Shown in pieces: positions 42,782 to 51,917 of a stretch of 64,000 bases of DNA. The first letter of the stretch is position 1. Each line of letters begins with the position of its first letter. Below the pieces are notes generated by a model. That model saw only the letters and a list, made by a program, of their open reading frames with translations, did not search any database and was not told the origin of the DNA. Source of the stretch: Pseudomonadota bacterium. GTDB lineage: Bacteria > Pseudomonadota > Gammaproteobacteria > Burkholderiales > Thiobacillaceae. The translations under genes were made by a program, and so were the position numbers. The stretch lies in contig JAJZRU010000006.1 of NCBI GenBank assembly GCA_021802555.1, forward strand, positions 59,249 to 123,248, given 5' to 3'.

Positions 42782-43504
42782 ATGCCTATCTGCCCCGCCT
42801 GTCATAGCCGCAAGATCAGGAAATCCTCCTGGCACCCGGGCGACGGCTATGCGCGTCTGCTGTTCTTCCACGCCTACCGCTGCCGCGACTGCCAGGAAAA
42901 AATCTGGCGCGTGCGGCCGCTGAAGGCGGCTGTCCCTGCGGCCATGCTGACGCTTGTCGCGCTGCTGGCCTGGCAACTGGTGCGGCCACCAAAGCATCAT
43001 GCCGGCGCGGGCGCGCCGTCTGCCTTCGCCACGCTGCTGGCGCGCGCGCAAGCCGGCGATGCCGCCGCACAACTCGATGTCGCCGCGCGCTACCGGGAAG
43101 GCGACGGGGTGATCCAGAACGACCGCCTGGCCAGCCAATGGCTGGCCAAGGCCGCGGCGCGCGGCGGCGCTCAGGCGGAATTCGAGTACGGCCGCGCGCT
43201 GCTGAACGGCAGGGGCGTGGTGCAGGACTATCGGGCGGCTTTCCAGTGGATATCCAAGGCGGCGCATCAGGGCTATGCGCCCGCCCAGTATCAGCTTGGC
43301 CAGATGTACCAGTTCGGCACCGGCACGGCCATGAACAAGGCTCAGGCCTACCTCTGGTACAACGTGGCGGCGGCGCAGGGGGTGGAGCAGGCGGCCAAGT
43401 CGCGCGACGGCGTGGTGTGGCAGCTGCCTGCCGACCAGGTGCAGGCCATGCAGGCCGAGGCGCTCAAGCTGTTTCCCGCCGCCGGCGCGCAACCGGCCAA
43501 ATAA
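42782..43504 (+). CDS. Zinc-ribbon, membrane-anchored Sel1-repeat protein
   Basis: 240 residues from the ATG at 42782, where the conserved zinc ribbon begins (CPAC at 4-7, CRDC near 34-37). A membrane helix follows (AVPAAMLTLVALLAWQLV, about 50-67), then at least three Sel1-like repeats: AAQLDVAARYREGDGVIQND, AEFEYGRALLNGRGVVQDY and AQYQLGQMYQFGTGTAMNK. Such repeats bind partner proteins; the ribbon would face the cytoplasm and the repeats the periplasm. No partner can be named. An earlier ATG at 42725 would add 19 residues. Confidence 0.82.
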   Translation: MPICPACHSRKIRKSSWHPGDGYARLLFFHAYRCRDCQEKIWRVRPLKAAVPAAMLTLVALLAWQLVRPPKHHAGAGAPSAFATLLARAQAGDAAAQLDVAARYREGDGVIQNDRLASQWLAKAAARGGAQAEFEYGRALLNGRGVVQDYRAAFQWISKAAHQGYAPAQYQLGQMYQFGTGTAMNKAQAYLWYNVAAAQGVEQAAKSRDGVVWQLPADQVQAMQAEALKLFPAAGAQPAK

Positions 43505-43512
43505 TCCGCGGC

Positions 43513-45012
43513 TCAGACGGGCCGCATGGCGCAGCTGGCGGTATGTTCCACCCGGCCGGTTTCGTCCACCGACTCCAGGCGCACGTCGTAGCCCCACAAG
43601 CGCGCTACGTGCCTGAGCATTTCTTCCGTGCTGTCGCCCAACGGGCGCCGATCGTGCATGAAATGGCGCAGCGTGAGCGTGCGGTCGCCGTAGATGTCGA
43701 CGTTCCAGACCTGGATGTTGGGCTCGCGCTGGCCCAGATTGTACTGATCGGCGAGCAGCTGGCGCACCTGGCGGAAGCCGCTCTCGTCGTGGATGGCCGA
43801 GATTTCCAGCTTGTCCCGTTCGTCGTCGTCCAGCACGCTGAACAGGCGCAGTTCGCGCATCAGGCGGGGCGAGAGGAACTGCGCGACGAAGCTCTCGTCC
43901 TTGTAGTTGCGCATGGCGTAGTCGAGCGTCTCGATCCAGCCGCTGCCGGCGATGTCGGGAAACCAGCGGCGGTCTTCCGCGTCCGGCGCTTCGCAGATGC
44001 GGCGCAGATCGCGGTACATGGCGAAGCCAAGGGCGTAGGGGTTGATGCCGCTGTAGGCGCGGTGATGGAAAGGCGGCTGGTAAATGACGTTGCTGTGGCT
44101 TTGCAGGAATTCCAGCATGAAGCCGTCGTTGACCTTGCCTTGCTCGTACAGCGTATGGAGCAGGGTGTAATGCCAGAACGTGGCCCAGCCTTCGTTCATC
44201 ACCTGGGTTTGGCGCTGGGGGTAAAAATACTGGGCGATCTTGCGCACGATGCGCACGATTTCGCGCTGCCAGGGCTCCAGGCGCGGGGCGTTCTTCTCGA
44301 TGAAGTAGAGCAGGTTTTCCTGCGGCTCGGCCGGGAAGTGCGCCAGCGCGCGCGCGGATTCCTTTTCCGGGCGCATGGGCAAAGTGCGCCATAGCTCGTT
44401 GACCATGGACTGCAGATAGTCCTCGCGTTCTTTCTGGCGCGCCTGTTCCTTGGCCAGGGACAGCTTGGCGGGGCGCTTGTAGCGGTCGACGCCGTGGTTC
44501 ATGAGGGCATGGCAGGAGTCGATGATGTCCTCCACCGCCTCGACGCCGTGGCGCTCCTCGCAGTCGGCCACGTAGTTGCGCGCGAAGACCAGGTAGTCGA
44601 GGATGCCTTCGGCATCCGTCCAGGTGCGGAACAGGTAATTGCCCTTGAAGAAGGAATTGTGGCCGTAGGAGGCATGGGCGATGACCAGGGCCTGCATCGG
44701 CAGGGTGTTTTCCTCCATGAGGTAGGCGATGCAGGGGTCGGAGTTGATGACGATCTCGTAAGCCAGGCCCATCTGCCCGCGCTGATAGTTCTGCTGCGTG
44801 GCCATGAACTGCTTGCCGAACGACCAGTGGTGGTAGCCCACCGGCATGCCCACGGAGGAATAGGCGTCGATCATCTGCTCCGAGCTGATGACTTCGATCT
44901 GGTTCGGATAGGTGTCCAGGCCGTAGGATGCCGCCGCACGGGCGATTTCGTCGTCGTAGCGCTGCAGCAGCTCGAAGGTCCATTCCGAACCCTCGGAAAT
45001 GTAGCCGCTCAC
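43513..45012 (-). CDS. SpoVR-family protein
   Basis: 499 residues, the size of E. coli YcgB. Starts with GTG overlapping the yeaH stop (GTGA); no ATG fits. Conserved blocks include GMPVGYHHWSFGKQF, IVINSDPCIAYLMEENTLPM, AHASYGHNSFFKGNY, MNEGWATFWHYTLLH and GINPYALGFAMYRDL. The biochemical role is unknown. It is almost always encoded with prkA and yeaH, as here, and in other bacteria this trio responds to starvation and stress. Confidence 0.95.
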   Translation of the reverse strand: MSGYISEGSEWTFELLQRYDDEIARAAASYGLDTYPNQIEVISSEQMIDAYSSVGMPVGYHHWSFGKQFMATQQNYQRGQMGLAYEIVINSDPCIAYLMEENTLPMQALVIAHASYGHNSFFKGNYLFRTWTDAEGILDYLVFARNYVADCEERHGVEAVEDIIDSCHALMNHGVDRYKRPAKLSLAKEQARQKEREDYLQSMVNELWRTLPMRPEKESARALAHFPAEPQENLLYFIEKNAPRLEPWQREIVRIVRKIAQYFYPQRQTQVMNEGWATFWHYTLLHTLYEQGKVNDGFMLEFLQSHSNVIYQPPFHHRAYSGINPYALGFAMYRDLRRICEAPDAEDRRWFPDIAGSGWIETLDYAMRNYKDESFVAQFLSPRLMRELRLFSVLDDDERDKLEISAIHDESGFRQVRQLLADQYNLGQREPNIQVWNVDIYGDRTLTLRHFMHDRRPLGDSTEEMLRHVARLWGYDVRLESVDETGRVEHTASCAMRPV

Positions 45013-46265
45013 GCCGCCGCCTTTTTCTTGAACAGCTCGCGGAACACCGGATAGATGTCCGGCAGGTCGAGGATGCGGCGCATGGCGAAGCCGGGGTCGG
45101 CGATCTGCTCGTACTCCTGCCACAGGCTTTGCGGCTGCTCGGCCTTGATTTCGACATAGGCGTAATACTGCACCAGCGGCAGGATGGCGCTCTGCAGCAG
45201 TTCGCGGCAATGCGGCGAGTCGTCGTGCCAGTTGTCGCCGTCGGAGGCCTGCGCGGCGTAGATGTTCCAACTGCCCGAGGGATAGCGCTCGCGGACGATG
45301 TCCAGCATGAGTTCGAGCGCGCTGGACACGACGGTGCCGCCCGATTCGCGCGAATGGAAGAATTCGTCCTCGCCCACTTCCATGGCGACGGTGTGATGGC
45401 GGATGAACACCACGTCGATGCGCTCGTAGTTGCGCGTGAGGAACAGGTACAGCAGCATGAAGAAACGCTTGGCGATGTTCTTGCGCTCTTCGTCCATGGA
45501 GCCGGAGACGTCCATCAGGCAGAACATCACTGCGCGCGTGGAGGGCTGGGCCTGATCGACGCGGTTGGTGTAGCGCAGGTCGTAGGCGTCGATGAAGGGC
45601 ACGGCGGCGATGCGGCTGCGCAGGGCTTCGATCTCCTCGCGCAGGACCTGCGCCGCGTCGCTGTCGCCCTCGCCGCGCGCCGTCAGTTCCGCGAGCGCCT
45701 CCTCGGCTTCGTGCAGCGCTTCGCGCGGCCCGGACGACATGGCCAGGCGGCGCCCCAGGGCGGTTTTCATGGAGCGCACCACGTTGAGGTTGGCGGGGCT
45801 GCCATCGCTCACGAAGCCGGCGCGCACGCGCTTGATTTCGGGGGTCGCGGAGAGCTGCTTCTTCACCAGGTCGGGCAGCGCCAGATCTTCGAAGAAGAAA
45901 TTCATGAACTCTTCGCGCGACAGCTCGAACACGAACTCGTCCATGCCCTCGCCGTCCTGCGACGCGCTGGGGCCTTCGCCGCCGCCGGAAGGCGGGCGGT
46001 CGACCCGGTCGCCGGCGACGAAATCCTTGTTGCCGGGGTGTACGACGTTGCGCCGCCCGCCCGGGCCGTGGTGGAACTGCGGCTCCTTGAGGTCCTTGGC
46101 GGGGATGGAAATCTTCTCCCCGCGCTCCAGGTCGGACACCTTGCGCCCCGATACGGCGTCCGCCGCGGCGCGGCGGATCTGGGCCTTGAAACGGCGCAGG
46201 AAGCGCCGGCGGTTGACGGCGCTCTTGTTCTTGCCGGACAGGCGGCGGTCGATGAGGTGGTTCAA
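45009..46265 (-). CDS. yeaH: YeaH/YhbH (DUF444) von Willebrand-type protein
   Basis: 418 residues. N-terminal basic stretch (IDRRLSGKNKSAVNRRRFL), a glycine/acid-rich linker, then a vWA-like domain with the metal-ion site DVSGSMDEERKN (DxSxS) near residue 250 and TVVSSALELMLDIV. Partner of the PrkA kinase in many bacteria, probably an adaptor or substrate; the exact role is unknown. Lies 9 bases after prkA and overlaps spoVR. Confidence 0.95.
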   Translation of the reverse strand: MNHLIDRRLSGKNKSAVNRRRFLRRFKAQIRRAAADAVSGRKVSDLERGEKISIPAKDLKEPQFHHGPGGRRNVVHPGNKDFVAGDRVDRPPSGGGEGPSASQDGEGMDEFVFELSREEFMNFFFEDLALPDLVKKQLSATPEIKRVRAGFVSDGSPANLNVVRSMKTALGRRLAMSSGPREALHEAEEALAELTARGEGDSDAAQVLREEIEALRSRIAAVPFIDAYDLRYTNRVDQAQPSTRAVMFCLMDVSGSMDEERKNIAKRFFMLLYLFLTRNYERIDVVFIRHHTVAMEVGEDEFFHSRESGGTVVSSALELMLDIVRERYPSGSWNIYAAQASDGDNWHDDSPHCRELLQSAILPLVQYYAYVEIKAEQPQSLWQEYEQIADPGFAMRRILDLPDIYPVFRELFKKKAAA

Positions 46266-46274
46266 TGCTGCTCC

Positions 46275-48194
46275 TCAGGAGGCCTTGCGGGCCCGCAGAT
46301 ACCATTCCGCAAGCAGCCGCACCTGTTTTTCAGTGTAGCCCTTGCTGACCATGCGCTGCACGAATTCGTGATGTTTCTTCTGCTCGTCGCTGGAGGCTTT
46401 GGCGTTGAAGGAGATCACCGGCAGCAGTTCCTCGGTGCTGGAGAACATGCGCTTCTCGATCACGGCGCGCAGCTTCTCGTAGCTGGTCCAGGCCGGATTC
46501 TTGCCGGCGTTGTGGGCGCGCGCGCGCAGCACGAAATTCACCACCTCGTGGCGGAAGTCCTTGGGGTTGGCGATGCCGGCGGACTTCTCGATCTTCTCCA
46601 GCTCGGCGTTGAGCTGGGCGCGGTCGAGGATCTCGCCGGTGTCCGGATCGCGGTATTCCTGATCCTGGATCCACATGTCGGCGTAGGTCACGTAGCGGTC
46701 GAAGATGTTCTGGCCGTATTCGGAATAGGATTCCAGGTAGGCGGTCTGCAGCTCCTTCTCGATGAACTCGGCGTAGCGCGGCGCCAGATATTCCTTGAGA
46801 TAGGCCACGTAGCGCTGTTCCGTCTCCTGCGGGAACTGTTCCTGCTCGATCTGCTGCTCCAGCACGTAGAGCAGGTGCACCGGGTTGGCCGCCACCTCCG
46901 TGTGGTCGAAATTGAACACGCGCGAGAGAATCTTGAAGGCGAAGCGCGTGGAGATTCCCGTCATGCCTTCGTCGACACCGGCGAAATCCCGGTATTCCTG
47001 ATAGGACTTCGCCTTGGGGTCGGTGTCCTTGAGGTTTTCCCCGTCATAGACGCGCATCTTCGAGTAGATGCTGGAGTTTTCCGGCTCCTTGAGGCGGGTG
47101 AGCGTAGAAAACTGCGCCAGCATCTCCAGCGTGCCCGGCGCGCAGGGCGCTGCCGAGAGCGAACTGCCCTTGAGCAGCTTCTGGTAGATTTTTACCTCGT
47201 CCGACACGCGCAGGCAGTAGGGCACCTTGACGATGTAGATGCGGTCGAGGAAGGCTTCGTTGTTCTTGTTGTTCTTGAACGCCTGCCATTCCGACTCGTT
47301 GCTGTGGGCCAGCACGATGCCGTCGAAGGGGATGGCGCCGAAGCCCTCGGTGCCCTTGTAGTTGCCTTCCTGCGTGGCGGTGAGCAGGGGGTGCAGCACC
47401 TTGATGGGCGCCTTGAACATCTCGACGAATTCCATGAGGCCCTGGTTGCCCAGACACAGGCCGCCCGAGAAGCTGTAGGCGTCGACGTCGTCCTGGGAGA
47501 ATTTCTCCAGCTTGCGGATGTCCACCTTGCCGACCAGGGAGGAGATGTCCTGGTTGTTCTCGTCGCCCGGCTCGGTCTTGGCGATGGCCACCTGCCCCAG
47601 CACGGAGGGCCAGCGCTTCACCACGCGGAATTTGGTGATGTCGCCGTTGTATTCGTGCAGGCGCTTGACCGCCCAGGGCGAGAGCACGCGGCCCAGGTAG
47701 CGGCGCGGGATGCGATACTGCTGCTCCAGGATGTCGCCGTCCTCGTCGGCGGAAAACAGCGCCAGGGGCGAATCGTTCACGGGCGAGCCCTTGACGGCGT
47801 AGAAGGGCGCTTTTTCCATCAGGTGCTTGAGCTTTTCCGCCAGCGAGGATTTGCCGCCGCCCACCGGGCCCAGCAGATAGAGCACCTGCTTCTTCTCCTC
47901 CAGCCCTTGGGCGGCATGGCGGAAGTAGGACACGATCTGCTCGATGGTGTCTTCCATGCCGAAGAAATCCCGGAAGGCGGGATAAATCTTGATGACCTTG
48001 TTGGCAAACAGGCGCGACAGCCTGGAATCCGTGCGCGTGTCGACCTTTTCCGGCTTGCCGATGGCGTGCAGCATCCGCTCGGCCGCGGTCGCGTAAACCA
48101 TGGAATCTGATTTGCAGAGATTCAGGTATTCCTCCAGGGAATATTCTTCTTCCTCGCGGCGATAACGGGCGGCGTATTGATTGAACAGGCTCAT
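46275..48194 (-). CDS. prkA: PrkA-type serine protein kinase / AAA+ protein YeaG
   Basis: 639 residues. N-terminal PrkA AAA+ domain with Walker A GPVGGGKS (109-116) and a C-terminal kinase-like domain. Family blocks include MLHAIGKPEKVDTRTDSRLS, FRDFFGMEDTIEQIVSYF, GFGAIPFDGIVLAHSNESEW, and RFAFKILSRVFNFD. First gene of prkA-yeaH-spoVR, associated with nutrient stress in E. coli (yeaGH-ycgB). Start chosen at MSLFNQYAARYRR with an AGGAGG site. The 216 bases upstream hold a possible TATAGT but no clear sigma-54 site. Confidence 0.95.
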   Translation of the reverse strand: MSLFNQYAARYRREEEEYSLEEYLNLCKSDSMVYATAAERMLHAIGKPEKVDTRTDSRLSRLFANKVIKIYPAFRDFFGMEDTIEQIVSYFRHAAQGLEEKKQVLYLLGPVGGGKSSLAEKLKHLMEKAPFYAVKGSPVNDSPLALFSADEDGDILEQQYRIPRRYLGRVLSPWAVKRLHEYNGDITKFRVVKRWPSVLGQVAIAKTEPGDENNQDISSLVGKVDIRKLEKFSQDDVDAYSFSGGLCLGNQGLMEFVEMFKAPIKVLHPLLTATQEGNYKGTEGFGAIPFDGIVLAHSNESEWQAFKNNKNNEAFLDRIYIVKVPYCLRVSDEVKIYQKLLKGSSLSAAPCAPGTLEMLAQFSTLTRLKEPENSSIYSKMRVYDGENLKDTDPKAKSYQEYRDFAGVDEGMTGISTRFAFKILSRVFNFDHTEVAANPVHLLYVLEQQIEQEQFPQETEQRYVAYLKEYLAPRYAEFIEKELQTAYLESYSEYGQNIFDRYVTYADMWIQDQEYRDPDTGEILDRAQLNAELEKIEKSAGIANPKDFRHEVVNFVLRARAHNAGKNPAWTSYEKLRAVIEKRMFSSTEELLPVISFNAKASSDEQKKHHEFVQRMVSKGYTEKQVRLLAEWYLRARKAS

Positions 48195-48410
48195 GGCATT
48201 CCTCCTGGCTACATCTGGGCATCCGTTTTTCCATGCAGCAACCCTCATGCCACATGGCGCGGCCGGATCAGCCCGCACAGTTCAGACCGGCATGGCGCGG
48301 TTTGGTGCCTTCATGGGCGCACCGCTGCACCACACGCGGGCATCCTATGGACATTTACGGAGACCGCGGCGATTTGTTGAATCGCTTTGGCGCTTTTTTC
48401 TACACTATAT

Positions 48411-50390
48411 TCAGGTGCCTTGCAGCATTGCTTTGAGTTGGGCCAGGCGCGCGCTGCCGCTGCGTTTCTCCTCGCCCTTGTCGCGCGCGCGCGCCGCGCT
48501 TTCCAGGCCCATTTCGGCGACGAAGCGCGAGGGTTCGCAGCCGACGGCTTCGCGCCCTTTCTTGCGCTTGGCGCAGGCGCACAAGGTGAGGCTGCGACGC
48601 GCACGCGTGATGCCCACATACATGAGGCGGCGCTCCTCCTCCAGACGGCCCTCGTCCACTGCGCTTTGGTGCGGCAACAGCCCTTCTTCCACGCCCACCA
48701 GGAACACGTGGCCGTATTCCAATCCTTTGGCGGCATGCAGGGTGGAAAGTTTCACGGCATCGGCTTCTTCGTCGCTCTTCTCCTCCAACAGGGTGATGAG
48801 GGCGAGGGTCTGCGCCAGCTCCAGCAGGGTTTTGCCATCCTCTTCGCCCTTTTTCGCCAGCCAGCCGACGAAGTCGCGCACGTTGCCCCATTTGCTCTGC
48901 GCCGTGCGCGCCTCCTCGCTGTCGTAGAGATAGGCCTCGTAGCCGATGGCGCTGAGCAGGTCTTCCATGATCTCGCCCGCCGGCAGGCGGGCGGCGTTCC
49001 ATTCCATGCGCGCCATGTAGGCGCAGAACTCGCGCAGCGGAGCAAGCTGGCGCTCGCCCAGCATCTCTGCTGCCAAGGCGCTGTCTACGGCCGCGAACAG
49101 GCTGGTCTGCAGGCGCGCAGCCGCCGCGCCGAGCTTTTCCAGGGTGGCGGGGCCGATGCCGCGCCTGGGCGTGGTGACGGCGCGGATAAAGGCGGGGTCG
49201 TCGTCCGGGTTCAGGAGCAGGCGCAGGTAGGCGGTGAGATCCTTGATCTCGGCCTTGTCGAAGAACGACTGCCCGCCGGAGAGGCGATAGGGGATCTTCT
49301 CGTTGCGCAAGGCCTGTTCGAAGGGGCGCGCCTGGTGGTTGCCGCGATAGAGGATGGCGTAGTCGCCGAAGCGCGTGCGGTGCTCGAATTTGTGCGCCAG
49401 CAGGCGCATGACCACCTGCTCGGCCTCCTGCGCCTCGTCCGCCAGGGTGAGAAGGCGTACTTCGTCCCCCGGGCCTAGGTCGCTCCAGAGTTTTTTCTCG
49501 AACAGCTTGGGGTTGTGGGCGATGAGCCGGTTGGCGGCCTGCAGGATGTGGGTGCAGGAGCGGTAGTTTTGCTCCAGCTTGACGACCCGGAGGTGGGGAT
49601 AGTCCTCGCGCAGCGCCTGCAGATTGCCGGCATCCGCGCCGCGCCAGCCGTAGATGGATTGATCGTCGTCGCCCACGGCGGTAAAAGCCGCACGCACGCC
49701 GGTGAGGAGCTTCAAGAGGCGGTATTGAGCGGCATTGGTGTCCTGGTATTCGTCCACCAGCACGTGGTGCAAACGGTTCTGCCAGCGCTCGCGCACTGCG
49801 GCCTGGCTGCCGAGCACGTCCGCGGGCAGGCGGATGAGGTCGTCGAAGTCCACCGCCTGATAGGCCCGCAGGGTGGCGTCGTAGCGGTCATAGACGCGCG
49901 CCGCCACGGCAGAGGCGTCGTCCTCGGCCGTCTGCAGCGCCTGCGCGGGGGAGAGTAGGGCGTTTTTCCAGGCGGAAATGCGCGTAGCGGTCTGGCGGAT
50001 GAGCGCCTTGTCGGTGGTTTTGAGGATGTCGGCGACGATGGCGCCGGCATCGGCGGCGTCGAAGATGGAAAAGCGCGGCTTCAATCCCGCATGGGCGGCC
50101 TCTTCGCGCAGCAGGCGCAGGCCCAGGGAATGGAAGGTGGTGACGGTGAGGCCGCGCGCGGACACGCCTTCCAGCAACCGGCCCACGCGCTCCTGCATCT
50201 CGCGCGCCGCCTTGTTGGTGAAGGTGATGGCGGCCACGGCATCCGCGCGATAAGCGCACTCCCTCAGCAACCAGGCGATCTTGTGCGTGATCACGCGGGT
50301 CTTGCCGGAGCCGGCGCCGGCCAGCACCAGCAGCGGCCCGTCGAGGTACTGCACGGCGGCGCGCTGCGGGGGGTTGAGGCCGGACAACAT
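48411..50390 (-). CDS. rep: ATP-dependent DNA helicase Rep
   Basis: 659 residues. Superfamily 1A helicase that helps forks through protein roadblocks. Walker A AGAGSGKT (24-31), VAAITFTNKAAREMQERV, DEYQDTNAAQYRLL near 212, VGDDDQSIYGWRGADAGNL, VKLSTLHAAKGLEYGHVFL and EERRLMYVGITRAR. It is closer to Rep than to the UvrD at 9924-12032: shorter and without the Tudor-like tail. The start at 50390 gives MLSGLNPPQRAAVQY, the usual Rep opening. Confidence 0.94.
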   Translation of the reverse strand: MLSGLNPPQRAAVQYLDGPLLVLAGAGSGKTRVITHKIAWLLRECAYRADAVAAITFTNKAAREMQERVGRLLEGVSARGLTVTTFHSLGLRLLREEAAHAGLKPRFSIFDAADAGAIVADILKTTDKALIRQTATRISAWKNALLSPAQALQTAEDDASAVAARVYDRYDATLRAYQAVDFDDLIRLPADVLGSQAAVRERWQNRLHHVLVDEYQDTNAAQYRLLKLLTGVRAAFTAVGDDDQSIYGWRGADAGNLQALREDYPHLRVVKLEQNYRSCTHILQAANRLIAHNPKLFEKKLWSDLGPGDEVRLLTLADEAQEAEQVVMRLLAHKFEHRTRFGDYAILYRGNHQARPFEQALRNEKIPYRLSGGQSFFDKAEIKDLTAYLRLLLNPDDDPAFIRAVTTPRRGIGPATLEKLGAAAARLQTSLFAAVDSALAAEMLGERQLAPLREFCAYMARMEWNAARLPAGEIMEDLLSAIGYEAYLYDSEEARTAQSKWGNVRDFVGWLAKKGEEDGKTLLELAQTLALITLLEEKSDEEADAVKLSTLHAAKGLEYGHVFLVGVEEGLLPHQSAVDEGRLEEERRLMYVGITRARRSLTLCACAKRKKGREAVGCEPSRFVAEMGLESAARARDKGEEKRSGSARLAQLKAMLQGT

Positions 50391-50486
50391 GAGCCGGATT
50401 ATCCCCGAAAAAATCAGCCCCCTCGGTTCATGCACAATTCATACGCATGCCATGGCCCTGTCGCATAGTCGCGGCACATTGGAGCC

Positions 50487-51329
50487 ATGAAGCGGCATGT
50501 TTGGTTATGGCTGGTTCCTCTGCTGTGCTTCGCCCACGATGCCTGGGCCTGGGGGCTGTACACCCACGTTTTTTTCGCCCAGTGGCTGACCTGGGCCCTG
50601 CCGCTGGCCGACCCGGCGCTGCGCCGCGCCGTGCGGCGCTACCCCAGGCGGGTCATGGCCGGCGCCTGCCTGCCCGATCTGGCCCTGCTGCCGCAGCGCG
50701 CCTTTTCCGCCACCCACCGTTGGGAGGAGGCGCACCGCCTGGTGGCTGAGGCGCGCTGCGACGAGGCGCGCGCCACTGCCGTGGGCATTGCCAGCCACCT
50801 GTGGGTGGACATCCTCGCGCATCATCATTTCGTGCCCGCGCACGAGCACCTGTGGTGGGACATCCCCGCGCTCACCCATGCCGCCGCCGAATGGGCCATG
50901 GACGCCCATCTGGCGCGCCAGACTTTCCTGAGTCCGGGCGAATTGCTCCAGGCGGATGCTTGGCTGGTTGATTATGTGAGCAATCACTTTTATTGTACGC
51001 CGCAACTGGCCGCGCGCTCCCTGCGTTGGCTGGGGCGTGCCGACCACTTGCTGCGGGTTCTGCGCCTGCCCGATCTGCTTTACGCAGGCGGACGCCGCCT
51101 CGATCGCCATCTGGAGGGGCGTTTCGACTACTACCTTGCCGAAGGGCAACGCAGACTCAAGGATCTCAACCGCGTGCTGGCGGGGGAAACCCCGGCCTGG
51201 CGCCCCGATCCCCCGCGCCTGGCGCCGCGCCCGGCCATCGCCCGGCACCCGCGCCATGTCGTGGCAGGGCGCTTGCCCCTGCCGGAGGATTATTTCGTCG
51301 CCCTGCGCGGGGCTTCAGAAACTGAATGA
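50487..51329 (+). CDS. Zinc-dependent phospholipase C-like exported protein
   Basis: 280 residues. A signal peptide is cut near AWA, so the mature protein begins with WGLYTHVFFA; in zinc-dependent phospholipase C the N-terminal Trp itself ligates zinc. Further His/Asp sites fit: AGACLPDLALL, HRWEEAHRLV, GIASHLWVDILAHHHFVPAHEH. Either a lipase or an uncharacterised metal hydrolase of that fold. The C-terminal third is Pro/Arg-rich. The last 15 bases overlap the convergent PAP2 gene. Confidence 0.75.
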   Translation: MKRHVWLWLVPLLCFAHDAWAWGLYTHVFFAQWLTWALPLADPALRRAVRRYPRRVMAGACLPDLALLPQRAFSATHRWEEAHRLVAEARCDEARATAVGIASHLWVDILAHHHFVPAHEHLWWDIPALTHAAAEWAMDAHLARQTFLSPGELLQADAWLVDYVSNHFYCTPQLAARSLRWLGRADHLLRVLRLPDLLYAGGRRLDRHLEGRFDYYLAEGQRRLKDLNRVLAGETPAWRPDPPRLAPRPAIARHPRHVVAGRLPLPEDYFVALRGASETE

Positions 51330-51917
51330 CAGCCAGGCGACCAGGGCGCCCAGCAGGGCGCCGGCCACCACGTCGCTGGGATAGTGCAGCCCCAGGACCA
51401 GACGCGAGGCGGCCACCAAGGCGGTGAAGGGGAACACCACCCAGGCCAGCGCGGGGTAGTAGGCGCTTACCACCAAGCTGAAAATTACGGCGTGCAGCGT
51501 GTGCCCGGAAGGGAAGCTGAAGCGGTCCAGCGGTGCGGTAAGGCACAGGATGGCCGGCTCGGCCTGGTAGGGACGGGGCCGCTCCGTCGCCCCCTTGAGC
51601 CATTTGTACAGCAGCGTGCCGGCCAACCCCGCGAGCATCATGTGTGCCACGGCGGGCAGCGCCGCTGCGCCGTCGACGGCCAGCAGGGCGGCCATCAGCG
51701 CATACCAGGCGATGCCGTCGCCCAGCCGGCTCACGCGGCCGAAGAAACGGACGACGGGCCGGTGGCGCAGGCGCCGGTTGAGCCGGATCAGAGGCGGGTG
51801 TTCGCGCGCCGCCAGACGCGCCAGATGGGCGTGCACCTGGCGGCCGAAATACGGCCGCAACAGCCGTTCGCGCCAGGATGCGTCAGGCAGTGGCAGCGAG
51901 GTTTTGCGCGAGTCCAT
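51315..51917 (-). CDS. PAP2-family membrane phosphatase
   Basis: 200 residues with a hydrophobic, multi-helix C-terminal two-thirds. The three phosphatase motifs are present: KGATERPRP (KxxxxxxRP), FPSGH, and SRLVLGLHYPSDVVAG (SRxxxxxHxxxD). Acts on lipid phosphates such as phosphatidate or undecaprenyl pyrophosphate. The ATG lies 35 bases inside the upstream glycosyltransferase gene, so the two are coupled and may act on the same lipid. Confidence 0.9.
   Translation of the reverse strand: MDSRKTSLPLPDASWRERLLRPYFGRQVHAHLARLAAREHPPLIRLNRRLRHRPVVRFFGRVSRLGDGIAWYALMAALLAVDGAAALPAVAHMMLAGLAGTLLYKWLKGATERPRPYQAEPAILCLTAPLDRFSFPSGHTLHAVIFSLVVSAYYPALAWVVFPFTALVAASRLVLGLHYPSDVVAGALLGALVAWLSFSF

Noticed and set aside
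44928..48110. A plus-strand open frame of about 1060 codons opposite spoVR, yeaH and prkA
   Set aside because: High-GC coding DNA leaves long open antisense frames. The three minus-strand genes are well conserved families, and the antisense protein is a low-complexity His/Val/Leu-rich shadow.
48195..48410. Sigma-54 promoter upstream of prkA, as for E. coli yeaG
   Set aside because: No GG-N10-GC arrangement with TGGCAC/TTGC-like elements was seen on the correct strand.
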